In this document: positions 22,257 to 30,434 of the stretch, piece after piece
Layout of the letters: each line of letters begins with the position of its first letter
How positions within the stretch are numbered: the stretch's first letter is position 1
Virus record (IMG/VR): IMGVR_UViG_3300020450_000044
Coordinates: 1-40,421 of that record
DNA: 40,421 nt
Origin: a virus
Direction: 5' to 3' (one strand)
Notes under the pieces: generated by a model
Told to the model about the DNA's origin: nothing
What the model saw: only the letters and a program-made list of their open reading frames with translations
Databases searched by the model: none
Translations under genes and position numbers: made by a program

Positions 22257-23675
22257 ATGGCAACATTAGGAAAAAACGATTTCATTAGAGACGGCAAAGC
22301 ATATGTCTCAAAGAATGGTAAGTACGCAGGCAAGACTAGATTTGCCATATGCGAACTTATGATTAAGAATAAAGAACGATTTGTAGAAGGTAAGACTTCT
22401 TCAGGTCGTAAACTTACAGGTATATCAATAGAAGGTAAACCTAATACCTATCCTTTCTCAATCGTTTGTAAATCAGATACAGGAAACAAAACAGAAGTTG
22501 TTCCTATTACGAAGATATATAAATCGCCACTCTTTGGAGGAGGTGGTGGTTCTGGTGGTGGTGCGGCTGTAACCGCAGTAACCGAGAGTGGTCAATGTTA
22601 TTATTGTTCACTTGCCTTTAATGTTAAGAGAGGACCTATAACTTCTTCTGATATTACAGATAAGAATATGGAGAAGGCCGCAAAGTATGTACAGGCAACC
22701 GTAGCATACAAAGCATTTAAAGATAGATGTCCTGAAGATTGGTTACAATCTGATACATTTATTAAGAGTGCAAACGCAGTATACAGAAAATATAAAAACA
22801 AAGTGCAAGGTGCAGTATACTTTCATAGAGGTAGTAATTTTATGAGTAAAGTATATCGTGCTAAAAAAGAAGTTGCAAGAATGGATAAAGCACAAGCACA
22901 AAAAGATGGTAAAATGCCACAGGCACCAGGTTCGTTTTCAGATGATAAATGGAATCCAGGTGATATATGGATGACAACAATGTCACCTGCAAGTGACCCA
23001 TTAAAAGAATTTACAAAAGATTGGTCTGTAATTAATCAGGCAGTATTAGATAAAGCAGGTCGTATAGGAAGTCCTAAAACATTTCTTTTAGGAATCTCAT
23101 TAAAGAAACTAGGCAATACGGTTTCTCTAAAAGAGTTTAACGAACCTACTAGAACAAAAGAAATAACACATACCTTTAAAGGTTTTACTTTTGGAAGAAA
23201 CAATGATTTCTTTTCAAGTGTTGATATGTACTTTAAGATAGGTACAGGTGAGGTACAATTCAGAGCATTTAATTCTACTTCAAGTTGGCAAGGTGAAATA
23301 AAAGGTGTGGCTGCTGCCGGTGGTAAGATTGGTGGTGGTAACCTAAACTTCTATTGTGAGAAACATATGAGAAGAAGTATAGGTGGTGGTCTCAAAGGTC
23401 AAGGTTGGCGAGAGACACCTAGTAATCAAGTGAAGTTAAACGATATGTATGTTTTATATAAAAAATATGCAAAGAATCCTGTTGATGTAAAGACATTTAT
23501 TGCAAAATGTTTAGAACTCAAAGGTGGTTTTATCTTCTCAAAGAATATGTGTCTACAATTTTTAGACACTTTTATGTCAGGCACAGGAGCACAAAGAAAC
23601 GCTATCGCTACTGATATTATCAGATATGCGGCTAGTAATACTGATTTATCTAGTTTCTTTGTAAAAGTGTCATAG
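22257..23675 (+). CDS. conserved large phage protein of unknown function
   Basis: A 472-residue protein. About 90 residues form an N-terminal domain (FIRDGKAYVSKNGKYAGKTRF...), then a glycine linker (residues about 94-102, GGGGGSGGG) and a larger C-terminal domain. Noticeable segments are CYYC (about 114-117), 'DKWNPGDIWM', LLGISLKKLG, FKIGTGEVQFRAF and 'WQGEIKGVAAAGGKIGGGNL'. I have seen similar 'KWNPxDIW ... WQGEIKGxxAxGGKxGGG' proteins in marine T4-like phages but know no function. It has its own sigma70-like promoter and a good ribosome site. The neighbour at 23754 has nucleotidyltransferase-like motifs, and the two may work together; that is inference only. Confidence 0.75.
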   Translation: MATLGKNDFIRDGKAYVSKNGKYAGKTRFAICELMIKNKERFVEGKTSSGRKLTGISIEGKPNTYPFSIVCKSDTGNKTEVVPITKIYKSPLFGGGGGSGGGAAVTAVTESGQCYYCSLAFNVKRGPITSSDITDKNMEKAAKYVQATVAYKAFKDRCPEDWLQSDTFIKSANAVYRKYKNKVQGAVYFHRGSNFMSKVYRAKKEVARMDKAQAQKDGKMPQAPGSFSDDKWNPGDIWMTTMSPASDPLKEFTKDWSVINQAVLDKAGRIGSPKTFLLGISLKKLGNTVSLKEFNEPTRTKEITHTFKGFTFGRNNDFFSSVDMYFKIGTGEVQFRAFNSTSSWQGEIKGVAAAGGKIGGGNLNFYCEKHMRRSIGGGLKGQGWRETPSNQVKLNDMYVLYKKYAKNPVDVKTFIAKCLELKGGFIFSKNMCLQFLDTFMSGTGAQRNAIATDIIRYAASNTDLSSFFVKVS

Positions 23676-23678
23676 TCT

Positions 23679-23686
23679 TATAAATA
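23679..23686 (+). promoter_or_regulatory. T4-type late promoter box within a palindrome
   Basis: TATAAATA at 23679-23686, inside the inverted repeat TCTTATA-AA-TATAAGA (23676-23691). It lies 68 bases before the ATG at 23754. Confidence 0.55.
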
Positions 23687-23753
23687 TAAGAGACGAAGTG
23701 AGTATTATATTGATGGATAGTTTATTTGTATATGGAAAAAATGAAGGACAAAA

Positions 23754-24971
23754 ATGTTTAGTTTTAAAGGATATTCAAGCTCAGGTACGAACACACACCT
23801 AGAGCATTTAGAAGATAGTATTATAAATGACGGCGCTAAAGGTGGTAGAAATGCGATTGCATTTTTAAAGTCTTTACAAAAAATGCTTGTAGGTAACTCA
23901 AGCAAGAAAGTAAATGTAACCGTTAAATGGGACGGTGCACCTGCCATAGTTTGTGGTATCAATCCTGAAAACAACAAATTCTTTGTTGGAACAAAATCTG
24001 TATTCAATAGAACTCCCAAAATCAATTATACCGTTTCAGACATAAACAGAAACCATAGTGGTCCTGTTGCGTCTAAACTTCAAGTCTGTTTAAGAGAATT
24101 AAAAAAGTTAGGTATAAGAGGTATCTTACAAGGCGATTTATTATTTACTAGTGAAGAAAAGAAAGTAGTAAACATAGATGGTCAATCTATGATTTCTTTT
24201 ACACCTAACACAATTACATATGCTTTACCAGTTGATAGTAGCGCTGGTAGAAAAGTTGCAAGAGCAAGACTAGGTATTGTATTTCATACTCAATATAATG
24301 GTAATGCAATGGATAGTTTAAATGCAAGTTTCGGTTATGTAAGAGGTATCAATTCTGCTAGTGTATTCGTACCATCGGCACAATACAAAGATACTAGTGG
24401 TAGTGCAACAATGAGTAGAGCAGAAGTTGCTAAGTTTAATGCACAATTAAGAATGGCAGAAGGTAGTTTACAGAAGGCAGGACCTTTGTTAAATCTATTT
24501 GATAGTAATGACCAGTTGTCAGTTGGTTTCAGACTAAAGACATTTTTCAATTCTGTCATTAGAGATAGTAAAGGTGGTATGGGTAGTGTTAGAACATTAC
24601 AAGATAGATTTAGAGATTACTATGAGAACTTTATACAAGCAGAAATAGATAGTAAGAAAACTGCTAGAGGTAAAGAGAAATATATAAATGCAAAAGATAA
24701 CAATTTAAAATTTATTGATAGAAACAAACAAGCACTATATTTTTCTATCGCAACATATATGACTTTGCAAACAGCGAAGAATACAATATTGCAGAAGTTA
24801 GCACAGATACAAAGTGTTGGTCACTTTATTAGAACTGATAGTGGTTATAGAGTTACCGCACCTGAAGGATTTGTTGCTACAGATAAGATAGGTAATGTAG
24901 TCAAACTAGTAGATAGATTAGAGTTTAGTAGAGCAAACTTTACTATCGCAAAAGATTGGGTAAAAGGATAA
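23754..24971 (+). CDS. protein with RNA-ligase/nucleotidyltransferase-like motifs
   Basis: A 405-residue protein. KWDG at residues 58-61 fits motif I (KxDG) of covalent nucleotidyltransferases, where the lysine accepts AMP. After it comes 'KFFVGTKSVF' (75-84), similar to the motif Ia region of T4 RNA ligase 1, LQGDLLF (125-131), similar to motif III/IIIa, and RLGIVFHTQYNG (172-183), similar to motif IV. Together these suggest a divergent RNA or DNA ligase or capping-type enzyme. I recall related proteins being listed as a DUF in cyanophages. The C-terminal third is helical and charged. It is preceded by a late box and GGACAAAA. It may repair or seal RNA, but no activity can be claimed from motifs alone. 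Confidence 0.6.
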   Translation: MFSFKGYSSSGTNTHLEHLEDSIINDGAKGGRNAIAFLKSLQKMLVGNSSKKVNVTVKWDGAPAIVCGINPENNKFFVGTKSVFNRTPKINYTVSDINRNHSGPVASKLQVCLRELKKLGIRGILQGDLLFTSEEKKVVNIDGQSMISFTPNTITYALPVDSSAGRKVARARLGIVFHTQYNGNAMDSLNASFGYVRGINSASVFVPSAQYKDTSGSATMSRAEVAKFNAQLRMAEGSLQKAGPLLNLFDSNDQLSVGFRLKTFFNSVIRDSKGGMGSVRTLQDRFRDYYENFIQAEIDSKKTARGKEKYINAKDNNLKFIDRNKQALYFSIATYMTLQTAKNTILQKLAQIQSVGHFIRTDSGYRVTAPEGFVATDKIGNVVKLVDRLEFSRANFTIAKDWVKG

Positions 24972-25102
24972 TGAAAAAATTTATAAAAGAAATATTAGAC
25001 TGGAAGTTTAATTTCATACACGAGCATCCTTTGAAGTCAGTATATCTGGCGTGGTTAGAAGGATTAGCAATCGGTATTTTAATAATGTATTTAATAGGAT
25101 AG
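24971..25102 (+). CDS. tiny membrane protein
   Basis: A 43-residue ORF that starts at the last base of the previous gene (TAATG). MKKFIKEILDWKFNFIHEHP is followed by one hydrophobic helix (AWLEGLAIGILIMYLIG). It is of the single-TM type with a basic, amphipathic N-terminus. The coupling overlap supports reality. It lies 34 bases before the adenylate kinase gene. No family recognised. Confidence 0.55.
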   Translation: MKKFIKEILDWKFNFIHEHPLKSVYLAWLEGLAIGILIMYLIG

Positions 25103-25136
25103 AAAGATTTTTTTAGAAACAGAAACAGGAGAAAGA

Positions 25137-25721
25137 ATGGTACAGACATTTGTTAATTTTTTAAAAGAAGCCAAGATGGTTCGTGTAGTCATTATGGGTG
25201 GTCCTGGTTCAGGTAAGTCAACCTATTCTGAATACATCATTAGACACTTTGGTATCAAACACATATACCCAGGTGGTTTATTGAGAAAAGAAATTGACAA
25301 AGGTGGTCCTGATGGTCAGAAGATTAAGAATTTATTAGACCAAGGTAAGTTTGCACCTAACGATATAGTTTTAAAACTTATTAGAAAAGAAGTTGCAAGT
25401 GCAACAAAAGGTTATGTACTAGATGGTTATCCTAGATATATGCAACAAGTTAGAGATATGGAAAAGTTTGGCATAGGTTATGATGTTGTTGTATTTTTAG
25501 ATGTGGATAAAGAAGAAGTAATTAGAAGATTGACAAAGAGAGGAAGAGCCGATGATAAACCAGATATTATATCTGATAGAATTGCCTTGTATAAAAAAGA
25601 AACAGGTCCAGCGATTGATTACTTCAAAAGACAACCAGGCTTTGTTAGTATTAAGGCACAAGGAAAAGAGCCTGGTGATATTGCGAAAGATATTATAAAG
25701 GAGATACAAAATGAACTTTAA
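25137..25721 (+). CDS. adk: adenylate kinase with N-terminal extension
   Basis: A 194-residue nucleoside monophosphate kinase (AMP + ATP to 2 ADP). Walker A is GGPGSGKS (21-28); GYVLDGYPRYMQQV holds the AMP-binding DG-PR motif; RLTKRGRADDKP and ISDRIALYKKETGPAIDYF are the LID and late arginine motifs of adenylate kinases with a short LID. A normal protein would start at the internal Met14 (MVRVVIMGG). Here 13 residues, MVQTFVNFLKEAK, precede it. These look like a T4 capsid-targeting peptide with a gp21-type cleavage site after LKE. It overlaps the MazG gene by 11 bases, which suggests a nucleotide-metabolism operon. Confidence 0.92.
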   Translation: MVQTFVNFLKEAKMVRVVIMGGPGSGKSTYSEYIIRHFGIKHIYPGGLLRKEIDKGGPDGQKIKNLLDQGKFAPNDIVLKLIRKEVASATKGYVLDGYPRYMQQVRDMEKFGIGYDVVVFLDVDKEEVIRRLTKRGRADDKPDIISDRIALYKKETGPAIDYFKRQPGFVSIKAQGKEPGDIAKDIIKEIQNEL

Positions 25722-26025
25722 TGATTATCAAGCATTAAGTATATCATCAGCAGTTTATCCTGCAAAAGATAAGATAACTTATCCTATGATAGGACTTTGT
25801 TCAGAAGTTGGCGAAGTTGCAGATAAAATTAAAAAGAATATGAGAGACGGTAACACTTTCTCAAAAGAAGATATTAAAAAAGAATTAGGTGATGTACTAT
25901 GGTATGTTAGTGCATTAGCAAACGATTTAGATATACGATTAGATGATGTAGCACAATCTAATATATTTAAATTACAGAAACGATTAGAAGAGGACAAGAT
26001 ACACGGTAGCGGAGATGACAGATAA
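25711..26025 (+). CDS. mazG: MazG-like NTP pyrophosphohydrolase
   Basis: A 104-residue single-domain MazG. 'MIGLCSEVGEVADKIKKNMR' carries the ExxE metal motif (E32, E35) and 'KKELGDVLWYVSALANDL' the second acidic pair (E58, D61), giving the EEXX12-28EXXD magnesium site. It hydrolyses (d)NTPs to monophosphates and pyrophosphate, and phage MazG proteins have been proposed to act on nucleotide pools or ppGpp; cyanophage MazG tests favoured dNTPs. It overlaps the adenylate kinase gene by 11 bases and the SET gene by 11 bases. Confidence 0.93.
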   Translation: MNFNDYQALSISSAVYPAKDKITYPMIGLCSEVGEVADKIKKNMRDGNTFSKEDIKKELGDVLWYVSALANDLDIRLDDVAQSNIFKLQKRLEEDKIHGSGDDR

Positions 26026-26305
26026 GTATAGACCTTTGCCTGATAATTTGACACTAAAGTTATCGCCCATAGAAGGTTACGGAGTTTTCGCAACAAAGAA
26101 GATTGACAAGTGGACAGACTTGGGTATAGGTTGGTTGAACTATGGAAGAGAATTATATAGAACGCCACTAGGTGGTTTCATAAATCATAGTGATAAACCA
26201 AATGTACAGAAGATAGAAGTTGATGGTAAGTTTTATGTACAAACATTAAAAGATATTAAAAAAGGAGAAGAGATAACTTTAAAGTATACTCTATATAAAG
26301 TATGA
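26015..26305 (+). CDS. minimal SET-domain protein (putative protein lysine methyltransferase)
   Basis: A 96-residue protein that is almost only a SET core. 'EGYGVFATKKIDKWTDLGIG' (20-39) is the N-terminal AdoMet strand motif; GGFINHSDKPNVQ (53-65) carries the NHS-x-x-PN motif; and 'TLKDIKKGEEITLKYTLYKV' (77-96) the GEE(I/L)t-Y motif with catalytic-type Tyr91. The usual pre- and post-SET cysteine clusters are absent. SET enzymes methylate lysines with AdoMet; viral single-domain SETs exist (vSET of chlorella virus). The target is unknown and may be a host or virion protein. It overlaps both neighbours. Confidence 0.8.
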   Translation: MTDKYRPLPDNLTLKLSPIEGYGVFATKKIDKWTDLGIGWLNYGRELYRTPLGGFINHSDKPNVQKIEVDGKFYVQTLKDIKKGEEITLKYTLYKV

Positions 26306-26979
26306 AACAATTTAAATCTATAATACAAGAAGGTGTTTACGACCCAGGAATATTCAAAGCATTTTTTCTTGCAGGTGGTCCTGGTTCTGGTAAGACTTAT
26401 GTAACCAATAGAACAACTTTAGGATTAGGTTTAAAGATGGTTAATTCTGATACAAGATTTGAAATGTATCTAAAGAAAGCAGGTCTATCATTGAAAATGC
26501 CTGATAATGAAGCAAGTGCTAGAGACCCATTGAGACAAAGAGCAAAACAGATTACAGGCGACCAGATGGACAGATACATTAGAGGTAGACTAGGTTTAGT
26601 TATAGACGCAACAGGTAGAGATTATAATGTAATTAATAAACAAAGAAGTATGCTACAGATGTTAGGTTATGACACTTATATGATATTTGTAAACACTAGT
26701 TTAGAAGTTGCATTACAAAGAAATAGAATTAGAACTAGAAGCGTGCCAGAAGATATTACTAGAAAGAGTTGGCAAACCGTACAAAATAATATCGGTAGAT
26801 TTCAAAATATGTTTGGTATGAGAAATATGATAGTCGTTGATAACAATGACGCAAAAGAAGATGAACTATTAAAAGTATTTAAACAAGTAAGGAGATTAAT
26901 TAGTGTTCCTGTACAAAATTATGTAGCGAAAAAGTGGATAGAAAAAGAACTACAATTAAAGAGAAGCAATGCCAGATAA
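26302..26979 (+). CDS. P-loop kinase (zeta-toxin/polynucleotide-kinase-like)
   Basis: A 225-residue kinase-like ATPase. FFLAGGPGSGKTYVTNRTT holds Walker A (25-32); 'LKMVNSDTRFEMYLKKAG' is a zeta-toxin-like substrate region; 'RLGLVIDATGRDYNVI' looks like the T4 Pnk/zeta 'hhDaTn' motif; and 'RNRIRTRSVPEDITRKSW' the arginine-rich lid. The substrate could be a nucleotide, sugar nucleotide or nucleic acid end. The N-terminus, MKQFKSIIQE-G, resembles a T4 capsid-targeting peptide with a cleavable (I/L)xE|G site. It overlaps the SET gene by 4 bases and the next gene by 11 bases. Confidence 0.75.
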   Translation: MKQFKSIIQEGVYDPGIFKAFFLAGGPGSGKTYVTNRTTLGLGLKMVNSDTRFEMYLKKAGLSLKMPDNEASARDPLRQRAKQITGDQMDRYIRGRLGLVIDATGRDYNVINKQRSMLQMLGYDTYMIFVNTSLEVALQRNRIRTRSVPEDITRKSWQTVQNNIGRFQNMFGMRNMIVVDNNDAKEDELLKVFKQVRRLISVPVQNYVAKKWIEKELQLKRSNAR

Positions 26980-29911
26980 TTTTCAAAACGCATATTATAG
27001 AAACTATGTGAAAGAACTTCTTAAAAGAAAGAAGATGGTTGACGAAGACCTAAATGATTTGACACACCCTAAAGTAGAACCTAAACCTGTACAGAATATA
27101 GATGGTAACTGGAAAGATATTGATGTAGAGACGCCACCAGAGAACGATAGTCCTGAAACTAAAGATGAAATGAACACTATGATAGAACTATTTAAGAGTA
27201 GAAATAGTGATATAGAAAAAAGTGTAGAGAACCACGACCAAGAAACTTTTTATGGTATAAAAAAATACCTAGATGAAAACAATTTAGAATACAAAGATAG
27301 TGATATAAGCGAGATTAAAAAAGCAGGTAGTGGTGTTGTTAGATATTACAAGAATAAATTTCAAAGACCTAGACCATATGAACTTGCAGACGCAATGAAT
27401 TTAAAGTTTGATAGTATGGAATTAATTTCTGATACTATGAAAACTCCTGCGTATCCATCAGGTCATAGTTTGCAAAGTAGATTACTTGCAGAATACTATG
27501 GTAAATTATATCCTAAACATAAAGATAATCTTATTGAACTTGCTGACGAGTGTGGTTATGGAAGAGTTATTGCAGGTTGGCATTATCCTTCTGACCACGA
27601 GGAAAGTGTTAAGATTGCTAAAAAATTAATCAATATGGTTAATATTCAGGAAAGTATTATAGATATTCCTAGAAAGAGATATGCACCTGGCGTATTTGAT
27701 GACGCAGAAACAAACAATCCTAAATTAAAAAAAGTTGTGAAAGATATGATAGACGCACAACTAAAACAATTTGCACAATATCACCCAATCAAAAAGTATT
27801 CATTAATCGGTTCTATCTTAACAAAGAGATATAGAGAAGACGCAGATTTAGATATTAATATATTGTTTGATGTCAAAGAAGAAGAAAGAGAAGCTGCGTT
27901 AGAGGCATTAAGAAAGAACTTAAAAGATGTAAATGGTAAACTAGTACCAGGTACTAAACACCCAATCAATTATTTTGTAATAGTAGACCCTGCTGTCAAA
28001 GAGAAAAATGATAGTATGGCAGATGGCGTATTTGATGTAGAGAATAATAAGTTTGTCAGAAGACCAGAGAAAGAAGAGTTTGACAAAGACAAATATATGG
28101 ACGACTTCGGTAAGAAAGTTATGGAGTTAGATGTTGTCAAAGGCGAACTAGTAAGAGATATAATTGATTACAAAGAATTAAGAGGATTATCAAATGATGA
28201 TGTTGACAATCTACAATCTATGATAAGAAATAAATTAGATGAGATTGAAGATAGTATACAATCTATCATTGATACAGGCGACCAAGTTATACAAGACAGA
28301 CAAGCTGCATTTCAAAGTGATATGTCGCCAGAAGAAATTAGAGAGTTTGGTAAGAAACACAAACTTCCTAAAAATGTTATCTATAAAATGTTAGAGAAAT
28401 ACCATTACTTAAAATTCTATAAGAAGTGTAAAGATATTTTAGATGATGGTAATATAACAGATAGAGAAATAGATAGTTTAAAAGAAGCAACAGGTACACC
28501 TAAAAAACATATTGCATTTACCTTTGGTAGATTTAATCCACCAACAATAGGACACGAAAAACTTATTAATAAAGTTGCGAGTGTAGGTGCAAATGATTTT
28601 ATTATAGTACCTAGTGGTTCTTTTGATAGTAAAAAGAATCCATTAAAAGTTGATGACAAAATTAGAATTATGAAATCAATGTTTCCTAGATATGCTAGTA
28701 AGATAAAACAAATACCTGGCGCTAGAACAGCGATTGAAGTTATCAATAAACTAAATGGTAAAGCAAACGAAATAACAATGGTAGTTGGTTCAGATAGAGT
28801 AAGAGAATTTGAAACACTACTAAACAGATATAACGGCGTAAAGGCAAGAGGTACTGATTACGAGTACGATAAAATTAATGTTGTAAGTGCTGGCGAAAGA
28901 GACCCAGACGCTGAAGGTGCAACAGGTATGAGTGCAAGTAAGATGAGAGACGCAGCCGCAAAAGATGATTTTAAATCTTTTCAAAGAGGATTACCTACTT
29001 CATTTAGAGACAAACAGAAGTTGTTTGGTCTAGTTAGAAAAGGTATGAACTTACAAGCGAATATGCAATCTCACGGATTAGGTACTATGAAACCTATATC
29101 TTCTATTGAAAACTTTACTCAATGGCAGGTAAGAGACCTTTACATAAGAGAACAATTATTTAAACAAGACGATATAGTTGAAGACCAAAAACAAGATGTT
29201 TCTGGTAAAGTAGTAAGAAGAGGAACAAATTACATTGTATTAGAAGATAACAATTCTAACTTACACAAATGTTGGATATGGGATTGTATTCCTACACCAC
29301 AAGTAGATGAAGTTAGAATACACGAACACGATTTAAATGTAGATTATGGTTTTGAAGCTATGTCCGAGAAAGAAATAGATATGAAACTAAAAGAAGCATA
29401 TGGTAAGAAGTTACCACAAGATAAAGATGTCAAAAAGAAAGACGGAACACAACCTAAAAAATACTATAAAGATTTGAAAAAAGGTGAAAAAGAAAAGAGA
29501 GCAAGTCATTTCTCTAAACAGAAGTATAGTAAATCAGACAAAGATAGTGATTACAAAGCTGCCCCAGGTGATAAAGGTGCAAAGACTAAAACATCTAAAC
29601 ACACAAAGAAATTTAACCAGATGTACGGCAAAGAAGCATACGAAATAGGTGCTGATTATGCCAATCATACTAAAGAAATCACGCCTGGACAGACGCCAAA
29701 TGAGAAATCAGTAGACACTAAAAAGCGTGCTGAACAAGCACCAGAGAAGATTACCACAGAAGATATAAAAGAGTGGGCTGCTTCAAGTGAGACTATTGAT
29801 AAATATAAGAAACGATACGGCGAAGAGTATCAAAAAGAGATTGACGAAGCTGTGAAAAAGATGGAGGAACGGTTGAAAGTGCAATCGTTTAAAGAGTATG
29901 TTAAGATTTAG
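26969..29911 (+). CDS. multi-domain nucleotide enzyme: PAP2 phosphatase, pol-beta-type NTase, NMNAT-like
   Basis: A 980-residue mosaic. Residues about 115-225 carry all PAP2 acid-phosphatase motifs: K128-x6-R135-P136, PSGH (163-166) and GR-x5-H205-x3-D209. Residues about 255-400 look like a pol-beta nucleotidyltransferase: GS (281-282) then DADLDIN (291-297), and VIVD as third acidic site. Residues about 513-690 are an NMNAT/cytidylyltransferase domain: FTFGRFNPPTIGHEKLI (517-533), MVVGSDR (604-610), and GMSASKMR (653-660) as the ISSTxxR-type motif. Residues about 740-775 may be a small beta domain, and about 820-890 is a Lys-rich phage domain ('GDKGAKTKTSKHTKKF'). It lies in the adenylate kinase/MazG/kinase operon. 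NAD or phosphate-ester chemistry is likely; the true substrates are unknown. Confidence 0.8.
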   Translation: MPDNFQNAYYRNYVKELLKRKKMVDEDLNDLTHPKVEPKPVQNIDGNWKDIDVETPPENDSPETKDEMNTMIELFKSRNSDIEKSVENHDQETFYGIKKYLDENNLEYKDSDISEIKKAGSGVVRYYKNKFQRPRPYELADAMNLKFDSMELISDTMKTPAYPSGHSLQSRLLAEYYGKLYPKHKDNLIELADECGYGRVIAGWHYPSDHEESVKIAKKLINMVNIQESIIDIPRKRYAPGVFDDAETNNPKLKKVVKDMIDAQLKQFAQYHPIKKYSLIGSILTKRYREDADLDINILFDVKEEEREAALEALRKNLKDVNGKLVPGTKHPINYFVIVDPAVKEKNDSMADGVFDVENNKFVRRPEKEEFDKDKYMDDFGKKVMELDVVKGELVRDIIDYKELRGLSNDDVDNLQSMIRNKLDEIEDSIQSIIDTGDQVIQDRQAAFQSDMSPEEIREFGKKHKLPKNVIYKMLEKYHYLKFYKKCKDILDDGNITDREIDSLKEATGTPKKHIAFTFGRFNPPTIGHEKLINKVASVGANDFIIVPSGSFDSKKNPLKVDDKIRIMKSMFPRYASKIKQIPGARTAIEVINKLNGKANEITMVVGSDRVREFETLLNRYNGVKARGTDYEYDKINVVSAGERDPDAEGATGMSASKMRDAAAKDDFKSFQRGLPTSFRDKQKLFGLVRKGMNLQANMQSHGLGTMKPISSIENFTQWQVRDLYIREQLFKQDDIVEDQKQDVSGKVVRRGTNYIVLEDNNSNLHKCWIWDCIPTPQVDEVRIHEHDLNVDYGFEAMSEKEIDMKLKEAYGKKLPQDKDVKKKDGTQPKKYYKDLKKGEKEKRASHFSKQKYSKSDKDSDYKAAPGDKGAKTKTSKHTKKFNQMYGKEAYEIGADYANHTKEITPGQTPNEKSVDTKKRAEQAPEKITTEDIKEWAASSETIDKYKKRYGEEYQKEIDEAVKKMEERLKVQSFKEYVKI

Positions 29912-30434
29912 TGATTACGCAGAAAAGATAACGAAGTCGTTGCATTATCACATAGAGAATAACATACCTCTAGCGAATAACATCTATCGTATTCATAGTG
30001 AAGAATTTTATGCCTTGTTTAGAGAGGCAAGAGATATGTATAATGAAGGTCTATTAGAAGTAGATAGTGCTTGGGATAGAGAATTACTATCAACTGATAT
30101 AGGTGAGTTTGGTATATACGAAGAGCAAAATGTGCCTTTAGATATACCGATTGCAGAAGAGGAAAAGAATCCTCCTTTGAACAAACCTAAAAGAGGTGGA
30201 CCTAAAAAGTTTTATGTATTCGTCAAAGACGGCGATAAGATTAAGAAGGTGACTTGGGGAGATACAACAGGATTGAAAGTGAAACTAAACGACCCCAAAG
30301 CTAGAAAGTCCTTTGCAGCTAGACATAGATGTGCTAGTCAAAAGGATAAAACAAAGGCGTCATATTGGGCTTGTAATTTGCCTAGATATGCAAAGAGTTT
30401 AGGACTTGGCAATGGTGGAAACTTCTTTTGGTAA
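29898..30434 (+). CDS. conserved phage protein with C-terminal 'ARHRCASQKDKT' domain
   Basis: A 178-residue protein that starts 14 bases inside the end of the previous gene. The C-terminal 70 residues contain 'KKFYVFVKDGDKIKKVTWGD', then 'NDPKARKSFAARHRC' and 'ASYWACNLPRYAKSLGLG'. This is a domain I recognise from structural or structural-adjacent proteins of many marine phages, often with two conserved cysteines (here C143 and C158 by rough count) that could bind metal. The N-terminal half is helical and acidic. A virion or prohead-associated role is likely but not shown. The ORF overlaps the next start by 29 bases. Confidence 0.7.
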   Translation: MLRFSDYAEKITKSLHYHIENNIPLANNIYRIHSEEFYALFREARDMYNEGLLEVDSAWDRELLSTDIGEFGIYEEQNVPLDIPIAEEEKNPPLNKPKRGGPKKFYVFVKDGDKIKKVTWGDTTGLKVKLNDPKARKSFAARHRCASQKDKTKASYWACNLPRYAKSLGLGNGGNFFW

